Shown here: positions 34,848 through 44,836 of the stretch, piece by piece | How the letters are laid out: every line of letters starts with the position of its first letter | Numbering within the stretch: the first letter of the stretch is position 1 | Translations under genes and position numbers: made by a program | The notes under the pieces: model-generated | Database searches by the model: none | Told to the model about the DNA's origin: nothing | The model's input: the letters and a program-made list of their open reading frames with translations, nothing else | Assembly: GCF_018403765.1 (NCBI RefSeq) | Contig: NZ_BOVQ01000004.1 | Location: 248,001-312,000, forward strand | DNA: 64,000 nucleotides | Reading direction: 5' to 3' | Source of the DNA: Lactococcus nasutitermitis | Lineage (GTDB): Bacteria; Bacillota; Bacilli; Lactobacillales; Streptococcaceae

Positions 34848-37058
34848 TTATTTCATTAACTCTGGAAGTGCATTTTCATAAATTTTGAGCGCTTCGTCAG
34901 TTTTGACAGAAATACCGTTGATGCTCAAAACACCGTCACCCGTGACTTCTCCAAGTCTGTCAAATTTGACAGAACTGTCAAAAGCTAATTTTTCAAGTTT
35001 TTCAATCGCGTCAAATTTGACAGAAATCACAAAACGTCCCTGCGTTTCGCTGAAAAGCTGTTCGTTAGTGAGCTCAGCGCTGACGTCCACACCAAATTCT
35101 CCGTCAAATGCGGATTCAGCCAAGGCAACCGCCAAACCACCTTCTGACAAGTCGTGCGCCGACTGAATCAGCCCGGACTTAATCGCCGTCAAAACAAAAT
35201 CCTGATTTTTCTTCTCCGCATCCAAATCAAACGTCACCGTCCCAGAGATTTCACCTGTTAGCATCTTCTGAATTTCACTCCCAGAAAAATCATCCCCCGT
35301 GTCGCCAATCAGAACAATCACATCCCCCGCCTGCTTGAAAGCCTGCGTGGTAATGTCGTCCGTGTCCGCAATCAGCCCCACCATACCAATCATCGGCGTC
35401 GGTAAAATCGCAGTTCCACTCGTTTCATTGTACAAGCTGACATTGCCAGAAATCACAGGCGTATCAAGCGCGAGACAGGCACGCGAAATCCCGTCCGCCG
35501 CCGTCGTCAATTCCCAGAACTGTTCAGGTTTTTCAGGATTACCGAAATTCAAACAATCCGTAATCGCCAAAGGCTTCCCACCGCTCGCCACGATATTGCG
35601 CGCCGCTTCAGCAACAGCAATCGCACCGCCCTTTTCGGGGTCAAGGTAGAGATAGCGCGCGTTGCAGTCCGTCGTCATGGCGAGCGCCTTACGCGTCCCG
35701 CGCACCCGCAAAACCGCTGCGTCAGAGCCGGGAGCCACGACCGTGTTTGTCATCACGCGCGAGTCGTACGTCTCGTAAATACTGCGTTTGCTGGCAATCG
35801 TTGGTTGTGCCAGCAATTTTTTAAATACGTCATTCACATCGTCAAATTCAGGTGTCCATTTTGGTAACGCGTCAAATTCCGCAATCCGCGCAGGCACTTG
35901 ACTTTCCCGATAATACACGGGCGCATCCTCCGCCAAGCTATCCACAGGGACTTTTGCGACCATCTCGCCCTTGTGATAGAGCGTGTAAAAGCCGTCGTCC
36001 GTGACCTCGCCGATGTTGACCGCGTCTAGCTCATATTTCTTAAACACGTCAATAATTTCCTGCTCGTGCCCCTCTTTGACACACAGCACCATGCGCTCCT
36101 GACTTTCAGAGAGCATCATCTCGTAAGGAATCATCTCCGTTTCGCGCTGAGGCACATTGTCAAGGTTCAAAATCATGCCTGAACCCGCTTTGGACGCCAT
36201 TTCTGACGTCGAAGACACCAAGCCCGCAGCCCCCATATCCTGAATACCGACCAGCACATCACCATGTTCGTTGATGACCTCGATACAGGCTTCAAGAAGC
36301 AATTTTTCCATAAATGGGTCGCCAACCTGCACCGCCGAGCGTTGCGTTTCATTGCCTGAGCCAAACGTTTTAGAAGCAAATGAAGCCCCATGAATGCCGT
36401 CACGCCCAGTCTTCGCACCAACATAGAAAATCGAATTCCCCACGCCCTTCGCCTGCCCTTTTTGGATATTTTTCTGCTCAATCAGCCCGACACACAGCAC
36501 ATTGACCAAAGGATTGCCCGTATAACTCTCGTCAAAAGCCACCTCGCCCCCGACCGTGGGAATCCCGATACAGTTACCATAGCCCGCAATGCCTGCCACG
36601 ACTTGGTCCATGATATGCCGCGTGTGCGCATTATCAATCTGCCCAAAACGCAAGCTGTCCAAAATCGCAATCGGACGCGCGCCCATCGAGAAAATATCAC
36701 GAATAATCCCGCCAGAGCCTGTCGCTGCACCCTCGTAAGGTTCGACATAGCTCGGATGATTGTGCGACTCCGCCTTAAAAACAACCGCCAGCCCATCGCC
36801 AATATCGACCACGCCAGCCCCCTCGCCGGGTCCCATCAGCACTTGCTTGCCCGTCGTCGGAAACTTCTTCAAAACAGGCTTCGAGTTCTTGTAGCAACAA
36901 TGCTCGCTCCACATCACCGCGTACATCCCGCACTCCGTAAAGTTCGGCAGCCGCCCGCCCAAAATCTCCTGCACCTTCGCATATTCAGCATCCGTCATGC
37001 CCCAGTCGCGGTAAATCGCCGTCTCACGGATTTCTTCAGGACTCAGTTCGATTGTCAT
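34848..37058 (-). CDS. purL: Phosphoribosylformylglycinamidine synthase, subunit II
   Basis: 736 residues, normal for the small PurL that works with PurS and Pur[20 protein letters not shown] is the N-terminal catalytic His region, [21 protein letters not shown] the ATP site, and [16 protein letters not shown] the second-half motif. GGAG lies six bases before the ATG at 37,058 (three before the one at 37,061). The gene is clearly richer in G/C than its surroundings. It contains a full TTGACAG palindrome at 34,963-34,985. Own PurBox promoter; separated from purQ by an RM module. Confidence 0.96.
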   Translation of the reverse strand: MTIELSPEEIRETAIYRDWGMTDAEYAKVQEILGGRLPNFTECGMYAVMWSEHCCYKNSKPVLKKFPTTGKQVLMGPGEGAGVVDIGDGLAVVFKAESHNHPSYVEPYEGAATGSGGIIRDIFSMGARPIAILDSLRFGQIDNAHTRHIMDQVVAGIAGYGNCIGIPTVGGEVAFDESYTGNPLVNVLCVGLIEQKNIQKGQAKGVGNSIFYVGAKTGRDGIHGASFASKTFGSGNETQRSAVQVGDPFMEKLLLEACIEVINEHGDVLVGIQDMGAAGLVSSTSEMASKAGSGMILNLDNVPQRETEMIPYEMMLSESQERMVLCVKEGHEQEIIDVFKKYELDAVNIGEVTDDGFYTLYHKGEMVAKVPVDSLAEDAPVYYRESQVPARIAEFDALPKWTPEFDDVNDVFKKLLAQPTIASKRSIYETYDSRVMTNTVVAPGSDAAVLRVRGTRKALAMTTDCNARYLYLDPEKGGAIAVAEAARNIVASGGKPLAITDCLNFGNPEKPEQFWELTTAADGISRACLALDTPVISGNVSLYNETSGTAILPTPMIGMVGLIADTDDITTQAFKQAGDVIVLIGDTGDDFSGSEIQKMLTGEISGTVTFDLDAEKKNQDFVLTAIKSGLIQSAHDLSEGGLAVALAESAFDGEFGVDVSAELTNEQLFSETQGRFVISVKFDAIEKLEKLAFDSSVKFDRLGEVTGDGVLSINGISVKTDEALKIYENALPELMK

Positions 37059-37273
37059 CATCTTCTCCTATTTTTTAGGTTTTTGGGAAATTTTGCGAGG
37101 TCAGACATTTTTGACCAAGCTGTCAAAAACCTTATCGCCCCTGTACAGCTGATTTCAAGCTGACGCAGGCAGAATTTGACACCATTCTCACATTTGACAA
37201 ACACGTCAAATTTGACGTACCCTCCAAAAACAAAAATTCGCTATTCCAACGCAAAACTCTCTTGATAGAACTA

Positions 37274-37349
37274 ATTTTACCTTGATTGTTTGGAAATAAA
37301 AAGCCCTAATAGGACTTTTTATGGATTATTCAGTTTATTGTTCGGAAAT
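37274..37349 (-). promoter_or_regulatory. purL promoter with PurBox
   Basis: Perfect PurBox ATTTCCGAACAAT at 37,337-37,349; TAAAAT at 37,274-37,279 lies 57 bases downstream, which places the PurBox centre about 76 bases before the start of transcription. Confidence 0.88.
37298..37322 (-). terminator. Terminator of the restriction gene, within the purL promoter
   Basis: AAAAAGTCCTA and TAGGGCTTTTT arms; lies between PurBox and -10 of purL. Confidence 0.85.
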
Positions 37350-37372
37350 ACTTTTGCTATATATACTTTCAT

Positions 37373-38515
37373 TTATTCATTTGATAATCGAGAAACAATG
37401 TCATTCCAAGCTTTTCTATGCTGATATTTTACTGCTGAATCATTCTTTATATTTTCCACATAGTTTTCAATGAACTCTGAAGTATCATCAAGAAGCCTTA
37501 AATAATATTTAAGAGTACTATAAACTCCATTAACTATCAATTGGCAGCCATGTATTTTAGAAATTCTTCGAATTTCTTTATTTAATACATTCCAATCTGC
37601 CCGATCCATATTTGCTGTAGTCAAAATGTAATAACGTTTTGTTTGTTGCGATTTGAACTTATCATAAGCGATTTCAATTATTTCTCTTGTAACCTCTATA
37701 TTATGTTTAATCTCTACTCCTTCGAAAGCGGAGCCATCCTGCTCATCAATTTCAACATCACCAACAGAACCCGAACGGGTATCCGCAGATGTATGGTTTT
37801 CCAGCTCACAAAGTATCTTATCTTCATACCTTTTCACTTGATTCATCATACATTGATATGCAGAATATATTGCTAAAACAGGTAATCTAGAAGCTCCCGA
37901 GCCTCCTCCCTCGTAAGAATAATTAAAGTGTGTTTCTAATAATAAAATAATATCAGATATTGGAAGGTTATGCGGATTAGCCAAATTATCGAGCCGTTCT
38001 TCTTCCCGCTTTTCAACGAGAAGAGCAAATATGTATACTAACGCTTCTTGACTATTTAAATCGTAATTCTGAACTTTATCAATTAAATTTAAAAAAGCAC
38101 TTTTTAACGTCTTAGGACTGATAGCTGGCTTATAATCAAGCATATAAGGTTGAGAACTCTCAAGAGTTCGAGTTAGCCAACCAGAAGTTGAGGGAGCAGG
38201 AAAAGAAATACTCTTTAAAAATGGAGTAATAAATTTAGTATCAATAGTTCTACCTGAAAAACCATTATCAAACTTTGTTTGATAATATCTAATATCTTGT
38301 TGGGGCATCAAACTTTTATGAACTAATAATGTTGTCAACACCGCAAAAACACCCTTTGCATTATCAGCACGAAAAACAATTTCATCTAATTCTTGAGTTG
38401 TCTCTTCATTAAAGTTTGGTAATTTAGATTTTTTAGAATAAATATTCATAGCCTTTTGGTAAATTTCTTGCAATTTATCAGAATAAGCTAATTTGTTTTT
38501 GCTTTCTTTCGACAT
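37373..38515 (-). CDS. Probable type II restriction endonuclease
   Basis: 380 residues. It overlaps the cytosine methylase gene by 38 bp, the common arrangement of an RM pair. A PD-(D/E)xK-like set may be D253 (VGDVEI) with E268 and K270 (FEGVEIKHN). GVFAVLTTLLVHK...QQDIRYYQTKF and GFSGRTIDTKFITPFL look like a conserved family of type II enzymes that I cannot name. Recognition site unknown. A/T-rich relative to purL. Confidence 0.75.
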   Translation of the reverse strand: MSKESKNKLAYSDKLQEIYQKAMNIYSKKSKLPNFNEETTQELDEIVFRADNAKGVFAVLTTLLVHKSLMPQQDIRYYQTKFDNGFSGRTIDTKFITPFLKSISFPAPSTSGWLTRTLESSQPYMLDYKPAISPKTLKSAFLNLIDKVQNYDLNSQEALVYIFALLVEKREEERLDNLANPHNLPISDIILLLETHFNYSYEGGGSGASRLPVLAIYSAYQCMMNQVKRYEDKILCELENHTSADTRSGSVGDVEIDEQDGSAFEGVEIKHNIEVTREIIEIAYDKFKSQQTKRYYILTTANMDRADWNVLNKEIRRISKIHGCQLIVNGVYSTLKYYLRLLDDTSEFIENYVENIKNDSAVKYQHRKAWNDIVSRLSNE

Positions 38516-39518
38516 TTCGCACTCCTTGAGAAAAATATTGTTTTTTAATAGATTTTGCTAATGCTGAAAACATGGGAACACATACAGAATTTCCAATCTG
38601 TTTATATTGCGTTCCAAGTAATTCTGCTCTTTTAAAACTATCTGGAAAGCCCATAATTCTATAGCATTCGTCTATGGTAAGCTTACGAACCTTACCCTCA
38701 ACTAAAATCCAAAAGCGTCCAGAAGTTTCCTGAGATGGAAGTGTTGGATGCGTTCCTCTAGCATCATAAATTCTATTCGGTTGTTTATGTACTCGTGACA
38801 GATGCTCTGTACCCGGTCTTACCCCAACTTTACGGATAGACTTATTTCTGTAACCTGCAAATATCAGACCTGATTTTAGCTGGATGGTCTTTTGCTCCTC
38901 CTTAAGCAAAGTATACTCCTCAGGCTCAAGATATTCAAAAGCTCCGCTCTTATCAAGAAAGCCATCTGACAACGTTTTTCTTGATTTTTTTTGAATATCA
39001 TCAAAATCAAATTCACAATCCTTAGTTGCGACAATAATTATGCGTTCTCTATTTTGTGGCATTCCAAAATCGAGTGCATTTAATATTTGCCAATTTACTA
39101 TATACCCCAGTTCTTCAAGCTTTTCAGTTATAACACTGAGGGTTCGCCCACCATCATGATGGACCAGATACTTAACATTTTCTAAAAGTATTACTTTAGG
39201 TTGTTTAGCTTCAGCAATTCTACAAATTTCAAAAAATAAAGTTCCTCGCGTATCTTCAAATCCTTTTTTCTTTCCAGAAATAGAAAAAGGCTGACATGGA
39301 AAGCCGCCACATAATATATCAAAATCTGGTATTTCGTTTGCTTCTATTTTAGAAATATCTCCTGCCGGGCGTTCACTATAATTAGTAGCATATACATTTT
39401 TACAGTCCTCATCAATATCAGACGAAAATACACATTGAAACCCTGACATTTCCATTCCCATTCTGATTCCGCCAATTCCACAAAACAAATCTATAAAAGT
39501 TCCAATTTTTTTAGTCAT
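38478..39518 (-). CDS. DNA cytosine-5 methyltransferase
   Basis: 346 residues from the ATG at 39,518. Motif I FIDLFCGIGGIRMG, motif IV GGFPCQPFS with nucleophile Cys75, motif VI LENVKYL, motif VIII QNRERIIIVA, and motif X GNSVCVPMF. Target domain lies between VIII and X. It protects host DNA from the overlapping endonuclease. An extended -10 (TGG-TAAAAT, 39,526-39,531) lies seven bases before this ATG, so the mRNA is probably leaderless; an ATG three codons earlier overlaps the -10. Confidence 0.92.
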   Translation of the reverse strand: MTKKIGTFIDLFCGIGGIRMGMEMSGFQCVFSSDIDEDCKNVYATNYSERPAGDISKIEANEIPDFDILCGGFPCQPFSISGKKKGFEDTRGTLFFEICRIAEAKQPKVILLENVKYLVHHDGGRTLSVITEKLEELGYIVNWQILNALDFGMPQNRERIIIVATKDCEFDFDDIQKKSRKTLSDGFLDKSGAFEYLEPEEYTLLKEEQKTIQLKSGLIFAGYRNKSIRKVGVRPGTEHLSRVHKQPNRIYDARGTHPTLPSQETSGRFWILVEGKVRKLTIDECYRIMGFPDSFKRAELLGTQYKQIGNSVCVPMFSALAKSIKKQYFSQGVRNVERKQKQISLF

Positions 39519-39599
39519 TAGTATCATTTTACCATAAAATTATTAAAATAGGATATAGTATTACTTGAATATATCACCTTTACTTAAATACTCTAAAAT

Positions 39600-40232
39600 T
39601 TAATATTCACTTTTTATCAAATTTCTACGTATTTCCATCTTTATATTAGTCAACTCATTAGTATACCTACTTAAAGTGTCACAATAAGCTTCAAAATTTA
39701 ACTTATTAATCTCTTTTCTAAAGTATTCGTATTTTTCCATCTCTTTTTTAGTTGGAAACCTATCTTCGTACATAGAAAACATCAATTCTTCAACAAGTTC
39801 TAATTCCTTCATCCCACTAACTATACCTGAGCAAGCTTGCTGAACAATACTAGTAAAGCTATGAACCTCCATGTATAAGTCATTATCTAGATAAATTTGT
39901 GACCTAAGAGTATTACTTCCTAAAGAACCCGATAAATTCATCAGTCGGGTAAATATCTTTTTCAATCCTTCAATGTCCTTATCAGAAGATACTTGCATTT
40001 CTGGTCCAGCCATATGTACAAATTTTTCTGATATAGATAAATCTAAATAATTCGCCATACAATGACAATAGGCTATCTGCTCTCTTTTCATAATAAATAT
40101 CAGTAATTTTTTCTGTTTATCAATTTCGGCTTGTTTTCTATTTATAGTATGTGTGGTAACAAACCAGTTGACAACCGCTGTAACAATAAGAGTAACAACC
40201 GAAGTGAAAATAGAATTCCAACCCACTTTCAT
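39600..40232 (-). CDS. Membrane-anchored protein of unknown function
   Basis: 210 residues. One N-terminal membrane helix (SIFTSVVTLIVTAVVNWFVTT, about 6-26) followed by a long, mostly helical, charged cytosolic part. No known motif. GAGG lies seven bases before the ATG and an extended -10 TGG-TATAAT lies about 25 bases upstream. It sits between purQ and the methylase, on the same strand, so it may be part of the accessory module; role unknown. Confidence 0.65.
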   Translation of the reverse strand: MKVGWNSIFTSVVTLIVTAVVNWFVTTHTINRKQAEIDKQKKLLIFIMKREQIAYCHCMANYLDLSISEKFVHMAGPEMQVSSDKDIEGLKKIFTRLMNLSGSLGSNTLRSQIYLDNDLYMEVHSFTSIVQQACSGIVSGMKELELVEELMFSMYEDRFPTKKEMEKYEYFRKEINKLNFEAYCDTLSRYTNELTNIKMEIRRNLIKSEY

Positions 40233-40278
40233 TTACAGCCTCATCTTTCATTTCTTTATTATACCACACTCCCATCAC

Positions 40279-40304
40279 AAAAAACGCGTCAAATTTGACG
40301 CGTT
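40279..40304 (-). terminator. purQ terminator
   Basis: ACGCGTCAAA and TTTGACGCGT are perfect arms without a separate loop, followed by TTTTTTG on the minus strand. Confidence 0.82.
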
Positions 40305-40312
40305 CACTATTT

Positions 40313-40987
40313 CTAAGCCTGCACTTCCAAAAAATTCTTCAAAATACTTGCAAACAGCTTTTTCCCATCACTCCCACCGAGCAAGTCCTCAACCGCGCGC
40401 TCTGGGTGGGGCATCATGCCGAGGACGTTGCCCGCTTTGTTGGTAATGCCCGCAATCGCCTCCGCCGAACCGTTCGGATTTTCGCCGTCGTAGGTAAAGG
40501 CGATTTGATGATTGGCACGGAGTTCCGCAAGGGTCGCTTCGTCCGCGATATAATGCCCTTCGCCATGGGCAATCGGTAAGCTAATGCCTTCATTTTCAGC
40601 AAATTCACTGGTAAATTTCGTTTGATTATTGACGCGCAAACTCTGCCATTTCGACACAAATTTCAGTTTTTCATTGCGAATCAAACCACCGGGCAGTAAG
40701 CCTGCTTCCACCAAAATTTGAAAACCATTGCAGGTGCCAAACACGAGCTTGCCTTCATTTGCCAAGCGGATAATCTCTGGCATAATGTTCGCAAAGCTCG
40801 CAATCGCACCACATCTGAGGTAATCGCCGTAGCTGAAGCCTCCGGGAATGAGCACGCCGTCAAATCCAGCGAGAGATGCCTCATCGTGCCAGACAAACTC
40901 AGCTTCCGCCCCCATGACATCACGAATTGCCCAAAGTAAATCAAAATCACAGTTTGAGCCGGGAAATTGAATGACTGCAAATTTCAT
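40313..40987 (-). CDS. purQ: Phosphoribosylformylglycinamidine synthase, subunit I
   Basis: 224 residues. Class I glutamine amidotransferase: [16 protein letters not shown], nucleophile Cys in [11 protein letters not shown], and the catalytic His-Glu in MMPHPERA. It provides ammonia to PurL. Start ATG directly follows the purS stop. Higher G/C than the flanking RM module, like purL, which supports insertion of the module between two formerly adjacent genes. Confidence 0.96.
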   Translation of the reverse strand: MKFAVIQFPGSNCDFDLLWAIRDVMGAEAEFVWHDEASLAGFDGVLIPGGFSYGDYLRCGAIASFANIMPEIIRLANEGKLVFGTCNGFQILVEAGLLPGGLIRNEKLKFVSKWQSLRVNNQTKFTSEFAENEGISLPIAHGEGHYIADEATLAELRANHQIAFTYDGENPNGSAEAIAGITNKAGNVLGMMPHPERAVEDLLGGSDGKKLFASILKNFLEVQA

Positions 40988-41236
40988 TTAGTTATCCCCC
41001 AAGATTTCGACAGTATAAGTTTCCATGTTCGGATTGGCAAGGAGTTCGTTGGCGATAGCTGCGACTTTTTCTTTCGCTGTACTTTCGTCTGCTTCAACTT
41101 CAAAGTCGAAATATTTTCCCATGCGAAGCTCTTTGATTTCTGAATACCCCATTTTGCTCGTTGCGCCTTTGATTGCCTGCGCTTCGGGGTCAAGGATAGA
41201 TGCTTTGTAAGTCACATAAACACGTACTTTTGTCAT
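40988..41236 (-). CDS. purS: Phosphoribosylformylglycinamidine synthase, PurS subunit
   Basis: 82 residues, normal size. [21 protein letters not shown] and [18 protein letters not shown] are typical. It bridges PurQ and PurL. Its ATG overlaps the purC stop by four bases. Confidence 0.95.
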   Translation of the reverse strand: MTKVRVYVTYKASILDPEAQAIKGATSKMGYSEIKELRMGKYFDFEVEADESTAKEKVAAIANELLANPNMETYTVEILGDN

Positions 41237-41943
41237 TTTGCTGCCTCCAGTTTTTCTAAAACTTCCGTATAAACGCTAATCAAATCGCCAATATTGCGAC
41301 GGAAAACGTCTTTGTCCATGTGTTCGCCCTTGGCATTCCAGAGCCGGCTCGTGTCAGGAGAAATCTCGTCTGCGAGGATAATTGTTCCATCTTCAAGTCT
41401 CCCAAATTCTAACTTAAAATCAACCGGTGTTAAACCAATTTCTGACCAAATTTTTTTGAGAATGCTATTGATTTGTCGTGTTTCAGATTTGAGAAATGCG
41501 ATTTCTTCATCTGTGGCAATATCTAGGAATTTCACGTGTTCATCATTGATAAAAGGGTCGTCTAGCGCGTCAGATTTGTAGTAAAATTCAACGATAGCTT
41601 CAGGTAGAACTGCGCCTTCCTCTAGTCCAAAACGTTTGGCAAAAGAACCAGCCACGACATTACGTAAAACAACTTCTAGCGGAATAATCTGAACTTTTCT
41701 ATTTAATTGTTCGGTTTTAGATAGCTGTTTGATGAAATGTGTTTGAATTCCTTCGGAATTTAATTTTTCAAATATGAGTGAAGTTATCTGATTGTTTAGG
41801 GCGCCTTTTCCTGAAATTTGTTCTTTACGCGCGCCATTTAAAGCGGTCGCTTGGTCTTGATACTCTACCCATAAAATCTCTTTATCATCTGTTGTATAGA
41901 GTTTTTTCGCTTTTCCTTCATAAAGCAATTCATGCTTTTCCAC
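41233..41943 (-). CDS. purC: SAICAR synthetase
   Basis: 236 residues. [11 protein letters not shown] is the N-terminal P-loop-like segment; [20 protein letters not shown] and [14 protein letters not shown] are conserved. It joins CAIR and aspartate. The start is GTG at 41,943 with GAGG upstream. First gene of purC-S-Q, driven by a PurBox promoter. Confidence 0.96.
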   Translation of the reverse strand: MEKHELLYEGKAKKLYTTDDKEILWVEYQDQATALNGARKEQISGKGALNNQITSLIFEKLNSEGIQTHFIKQLSKTEQLNRKVQIIPLEVVLRNVVAGSFAKRFGLEEGAVLPEAIVEFYYKSDALDDPFINDEHVKFLDIATDEEIAFLKSETRQINSILKKIWSEIGLTPVDFKLEFGRLEDGTIILADEISPDTSRLWNAKGEHMDKDVFRRNIGDLISVYTEVLEKLEAAK

Positions 41944-41974
41944 TAGAAATTCCTCTTTTCTACTTTCTAGTTTT

Positions 41975-42050
41975 ATTGTATGAAAATTTTCAAAAATAAA
42001 AAAGTCCAGACGGACTTTCTGATTTTTTTTATTTCTAAATGTTCGGAAAT
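41975..42050 (-). promoter_or_regulatory. purC promoter with PurBox
   Basis: Perfect PurBox ATTTCCGAACATT at 42,038-42,050 and TACAAT at 41,975-41,980, 57 bases apart. Confidence 0.88.
41998..42025 (-). terminator. Terminator of the Spx-like gene, within the purC promoter
   Basis: AGAAAGTCC and GGACTTTTTT arms with a three-base-plus loop; lies between PurBox and -10. Confidence 0.82.
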
Positions 42051-42059
42051 AGAATGATT

Positions 42060-42533
42060 TTATCCTTGTGGATTGAGTAAATGCTTGTGTCCTGCTTGTC
42101 CATTTTTTCCGTAATTGAGCGCTTTATAGCCATAAATGTCAATACCACGCATGATACGCGCAATGTTGCGACGATTTCTTGGAACAAATGTTCGGATTTG
42201 TTCGGCGGAATAACCAACGGTTAATTGCTTTTTCTCAAAATTCACGACAATCCCATTTTTAAAGACTTCTGGATTGGCAAGGAGGAGTTTCATGAAAAAA
42301 CCTGCTTTCAGTTCTGAGAAATTGCCAACTTCTTGAAAAAGTCGTTTATATATGTTGGAGCGATAATTGATAATATTGTCAAAGCCATCTTCACAAAATG
42401 ATAAAATCTGCTTTAACTCGGGGAGAGTCATCTCAGAAACTGGAAGTTCAATAAAATCTAGTTCCTCGCGCAGCATCCAATCGCGAATAGACTGTGTCAC
42501 ATGGTTTTTTTTCGTATAAAATAGATAATTCAT
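42060..42533 (-). CDS. Spx/ArsC-family protein without the CxxC switch
   Basis: 157 residues from the second of two close ATGs. The N-terminus [19 protein letters not shown] aligns with the Spx pattern, but the redox Cys10 and Cys13 are Asn and Thr. The rest, including [30 protein letters not shown] and a Gly-Gly-free tail, is Spx-like. Lactococci have several Spx paralogues that bind RNA polymerase; this one would be redox-insensitive. An extended -10 (TGC-TATACT, 42,541-42,546) lies seven bases before this ATG, so a leaderless mRNA is likely. Confidence 0.75.
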   Translation of the reverse strand: MNYLFYTKKNHVTQSIRDWMLREELDFIELPVSEMTLPELKQILSFCEDGFDNIINYRSNIYKRLFQEVGNFSELKAGFFMKLLLANPEVFKNGIVVNFEKKQLTVGYSAEQIRTFVPRNRRNIARIMRGIDIYGYKALNYGKNGQAGHKHLLNPQG

Positions 42534-42581
42534 GCTCATAAGTATAGCATAAATCTTGAGGTTGAGCCAGTTTTGAGCTTT

Positions 42582-43172
42582 TTAGTCGGGACGATTGAGT
42601 CCAAAGCTTTGTCTTTTAGCAAAATCTGGTTCTGCAAGTGCTTTTACAACAAATTTTGAAATAGCTGTGACTGAAACATCATGTCCTGTGAGCATTTCGC
42701 CTTTTTTAGTAACGTTCACTTCATCATCGCCATGGTCAAACCATGCGGGACGAATAATGGTATAATCCAAATCAGAATTTTCAATGATTTCGCCTGCTTC
42801 GGCGTAACGTATAACATAGTCGCTCATACCGCCACCGTGAAGATATTTGGCTGGGACTTCATTGTAAATTCCCATCGTGAGAATCTGTACGAGACGTTTT
42901 GTTTCGGAACTTTCTAGTACATTGACAATCTTCTTAGTTAGCTCTGGCATATTGCCAGATAAGGCGACAAATACTGCATCAATATCTGTCAACTGGTTTT
43001 TATTGAAATGGTCAACGTCACTTTCGATGATTGTTTCGCGTGCTGCGTTGCTTTTTCCTATTTTTGTGGGATTGCGTACGAGAAGTGTTATTTCCCAGTC
43101 TGTTTCTGTCAAAATACGTTTTCTGACTTCATTTCCAATCGTGCCTGTCGCACCTATAATCATAATGTTCAT
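42582..43172 (-). CDS. NAD(P)-binding protein, NmrA/SDR-atypical type
   Basis: 196 residues. [18 protein letters not shown] is a Rossmann G-x-x-G-x-x-G; [14 protein letters not shown] is the typical later strand. No catalytic Tyr-x-x-x-Lys. Probably a nucleotide-sensing or isomerase-like protein. ATG overlaps the msrB stop by four bases. Confidence 0.83.
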   Translation of the reverse strand: MNIMIIGATGTIGNEVRKRILTETDWEITLLVRNPTKIGKSNAARETIIESDVDHFNKNQLTDIDAVFVALSGNMPELTKKIVNVLESSETKRLVQILTMGIYNEVPAKYLHGGGMSDYVIRYAEAGEIIENSDLDYTIIRPAWFDHGDDEVNVTKKGEMLTGHDVSVTAISKFVVKALAEPDFAKRQSFGLNRPD

Positions 43173-43612
43173 TCTTTATTCTCTCCAAAAATTGGCAAAT
43201 AGCTGCCATATCCTTCTTTTTTTAAATCCTTGTAGGGTACAAAACGTAAAGCTGCAGAGTTAATGCAGTAGCGCAAGCCTCCTTTGTCACGTGGACCATC
43301 GCTAAAAACGTGACCTAGATGGCTGTCAGCTGATTTTGAACGTACTTCGGTGCGTTCCATTCCATGTGTTTTATCCCGTTTTTCTTGAATAGCTTTGCGT
43401 GTAATGGGTTGAGTAAATGCGGGCCAGCCACAACCTGAATCGTATTTATCTTCGCTTGTAAAAAGTGCTTCTCCACTGACGATGTCAACGTAAAGTCCGC
43501 GCTCAAAAAAGTCATCAAATTCATTGTTAAATGGTGCTTCTGTTGCATTTTCTTGTGTGACTTCGTAACTCAGAGGAGATAAACGTTTTTTGAGTTCTTC
43601 TTTGTTGTCCAT
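43169..43612 (-). CDS. msrB: Peptide methionine-R-sulfoxide reductase
   Basis: 147 residues from the ATG at 43,612 (AAGGAG upstream). [30 protein letters not shown] and the catalytic Cys in [11 protein letters not shown] are diagnostic. It repairs oxidised methionine. The usual structural zinc Cys pairs are absent, as in many short MsrB proteins. Part of a thyA operon. Confidence 0.94.
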   Translation of the reverse strand: MDNKEELKKRLSPLSYEVTQENATEAPFNNEFDDFFERGLYVDIVSGEALFTSEDKYDSGCGWPAFTQPITRKAIQEKRDKTHGMERTEVRSKSADSHLGHVFSDGPRDKGGLRYCINSAALRFVPYKDLKKEGYGSYLPIFGENKE

Positions 43613-43632
43613 ATAGCTCCTTCTTGACTTTT

Positions 43633-43932
43633 TTAATCTTTCTTTTCTAAATAAATAATTTCTTTGTTCTGTTTTTTGGCATACCAAATTTCATTTTTTA
43701 CGGCTTCGCCTATATAACCATTTTTATTGACTACAAAAATGGCATCAGCTAAATCAATTTTTCTCAGATGGGCTTTGCTGAAGGCTGTAATTTCTTCTGC
43801 AGTATATGCTTCAACAGCTTTGGTTGGATAAATCACGCTGAGGACGCAATTTCCGGCAAGTTCTAGTTTTTCTGCCCAGATTTTCATATCATCAATGAAT
43901 TTCAGAGAGCCACAAATGGTGATTATTTTCAT
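43633..43932 (-). CDS. Nucleoside 2-deoxyribosyltransferase-like protein
   Basis: 99 residues. [26 protein letters not shown] and [23 protein letters not shown] match the small Rossmann-like nucleoside deoxyribosyltransferase/YtoQ group; the Glu in IGEAVKNEI would be the nucleophile region. Coupled to thyA by ATGA overlap, which suits a nucleotide-salvage role. Confidence 0.75.
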   Translation of the reverse strand: MKIITICGSLKFIDDMKIWAEKLELAGNCVLSVIYPTKAVEAYTAEEITAFSKAHLRKIDLADAIFVVNKNGYIGEAVKNEIWYAKKQNKEIIYLEKKD

Positions 43933-44771
43933 ATTGCTAAGTCAAACTTGAGCTGTGGTTTTACTGGCTCATAATCGACGAGTTCAAAATCTTCGGGTTT
44001 GATGTCAAAGAAATTGGTGCCGTCTGGGACGTTGAGAACGAGTTTTGCTTCTTTGTCTGAACCTGTGCGCTTGAGGAGTTCTTGTGCTTGCTCAAATTGA
44101 TTATCATAAATATGGAGGTTATTGACAAAATAGAAAAATTTCCCGATTTTCCAGCTGAAATGTTTGGCAATCATCATCTGAAGCGCGACATATTGCATGG
44201 CATTGATGTGGTGGGCGACGAGCATATCGTTACTGCGTTGAATGAGGGTCGCATCAAGGTAAATTTCTTGTGTTTTTGGGTCGCGACGGACGTCAAATAG
44301 GGTTTGAAAGGCGCAGGGCAACAAACCTTCTGTTTCTTCAAAATCTTCATATTGCCAGAGGTTGATGATATTTCGGCGGTTCCAAGGATTTTTGGCGAGA
44401 CCGTCAAGGAATTTGCCGATAATATTGTGTTTTCTGACGGTTGCACCGTAACGTTGACCGATGGTGCCATCTTCTAGTGCCCATTCGCGCCAGTATTTCA
44501 CTCCGTATTTGTCTTCAAGAACGCTGAGTTCACTTGTTTGGTCTTGGTAAATCCACATTAGTTCTTTAATGGCGGATTTGATAGCAATTGGTCGTAGGCT
44601 TGTGATGGGAAATTCGCCTTTTTCAAGGTCATAGCTGGTAAAAGCACCTGTGATATATTTGCTATTGGCTGTTTTTCCATCTTTGTAATGAGGGCGAGCG
44701 TTTTCACTCATCACACCGTTTTCTAGGATATTTTGGATATTTTGTTTGAAAATTTGGTCTGCAAAGGTCAT
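43929..44771 (-). CDS. thyA: Thymidylate synthase
   Basis: 280 residues. Nucleophile Cys in [28 protein letters not shown] (RSND region) and [13 protein letters not shown] are conserved. It makes dTMP from dUMP with methylene-tetrahydrofolate. AAAAGGAAAAG is the ribosome site. Confidence 0.97.
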   Translation of the reverse strand: MTFADQIFKQNIQNILENGVMSENARPHYKDGKTANSKYITGAFTSYDLEKGEFPITSLRPIAIKSAIKELMWIYQDQTSELSVLEDKYGVKYWREWALEDGTIGQRYGATVRKHNIIGKFLDGLAKNPWNRRNIINLWQYEDFEETEGLLPCAFQTLFDVRRDPKTQEIYLDATLIQRSNDMLVAHHINAMQYVALQMMIAKHFSWKIGKFFYFVNNLHIYDNQFEQAQELLKRTGSDKEAKLVLNVPDGTNFFDIKPEDFELVDYEPVKPQLKFDLAI

Positions 44772-44836
44772 TTCTTTTCCTTTTCTTTGTTATTCTCAGT
44801 TCATTATAGCAAAAACTCTGTTTGCTGGGGCTGATT

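Noticed and set aside
36390-37163. 257-residue plus-strand frame opposite purL
   Set aside because: It is an antisense frame kept open by the G/C-rich purL codons; the Arg/His-rich translation resembles no protein and has no ribosome site.
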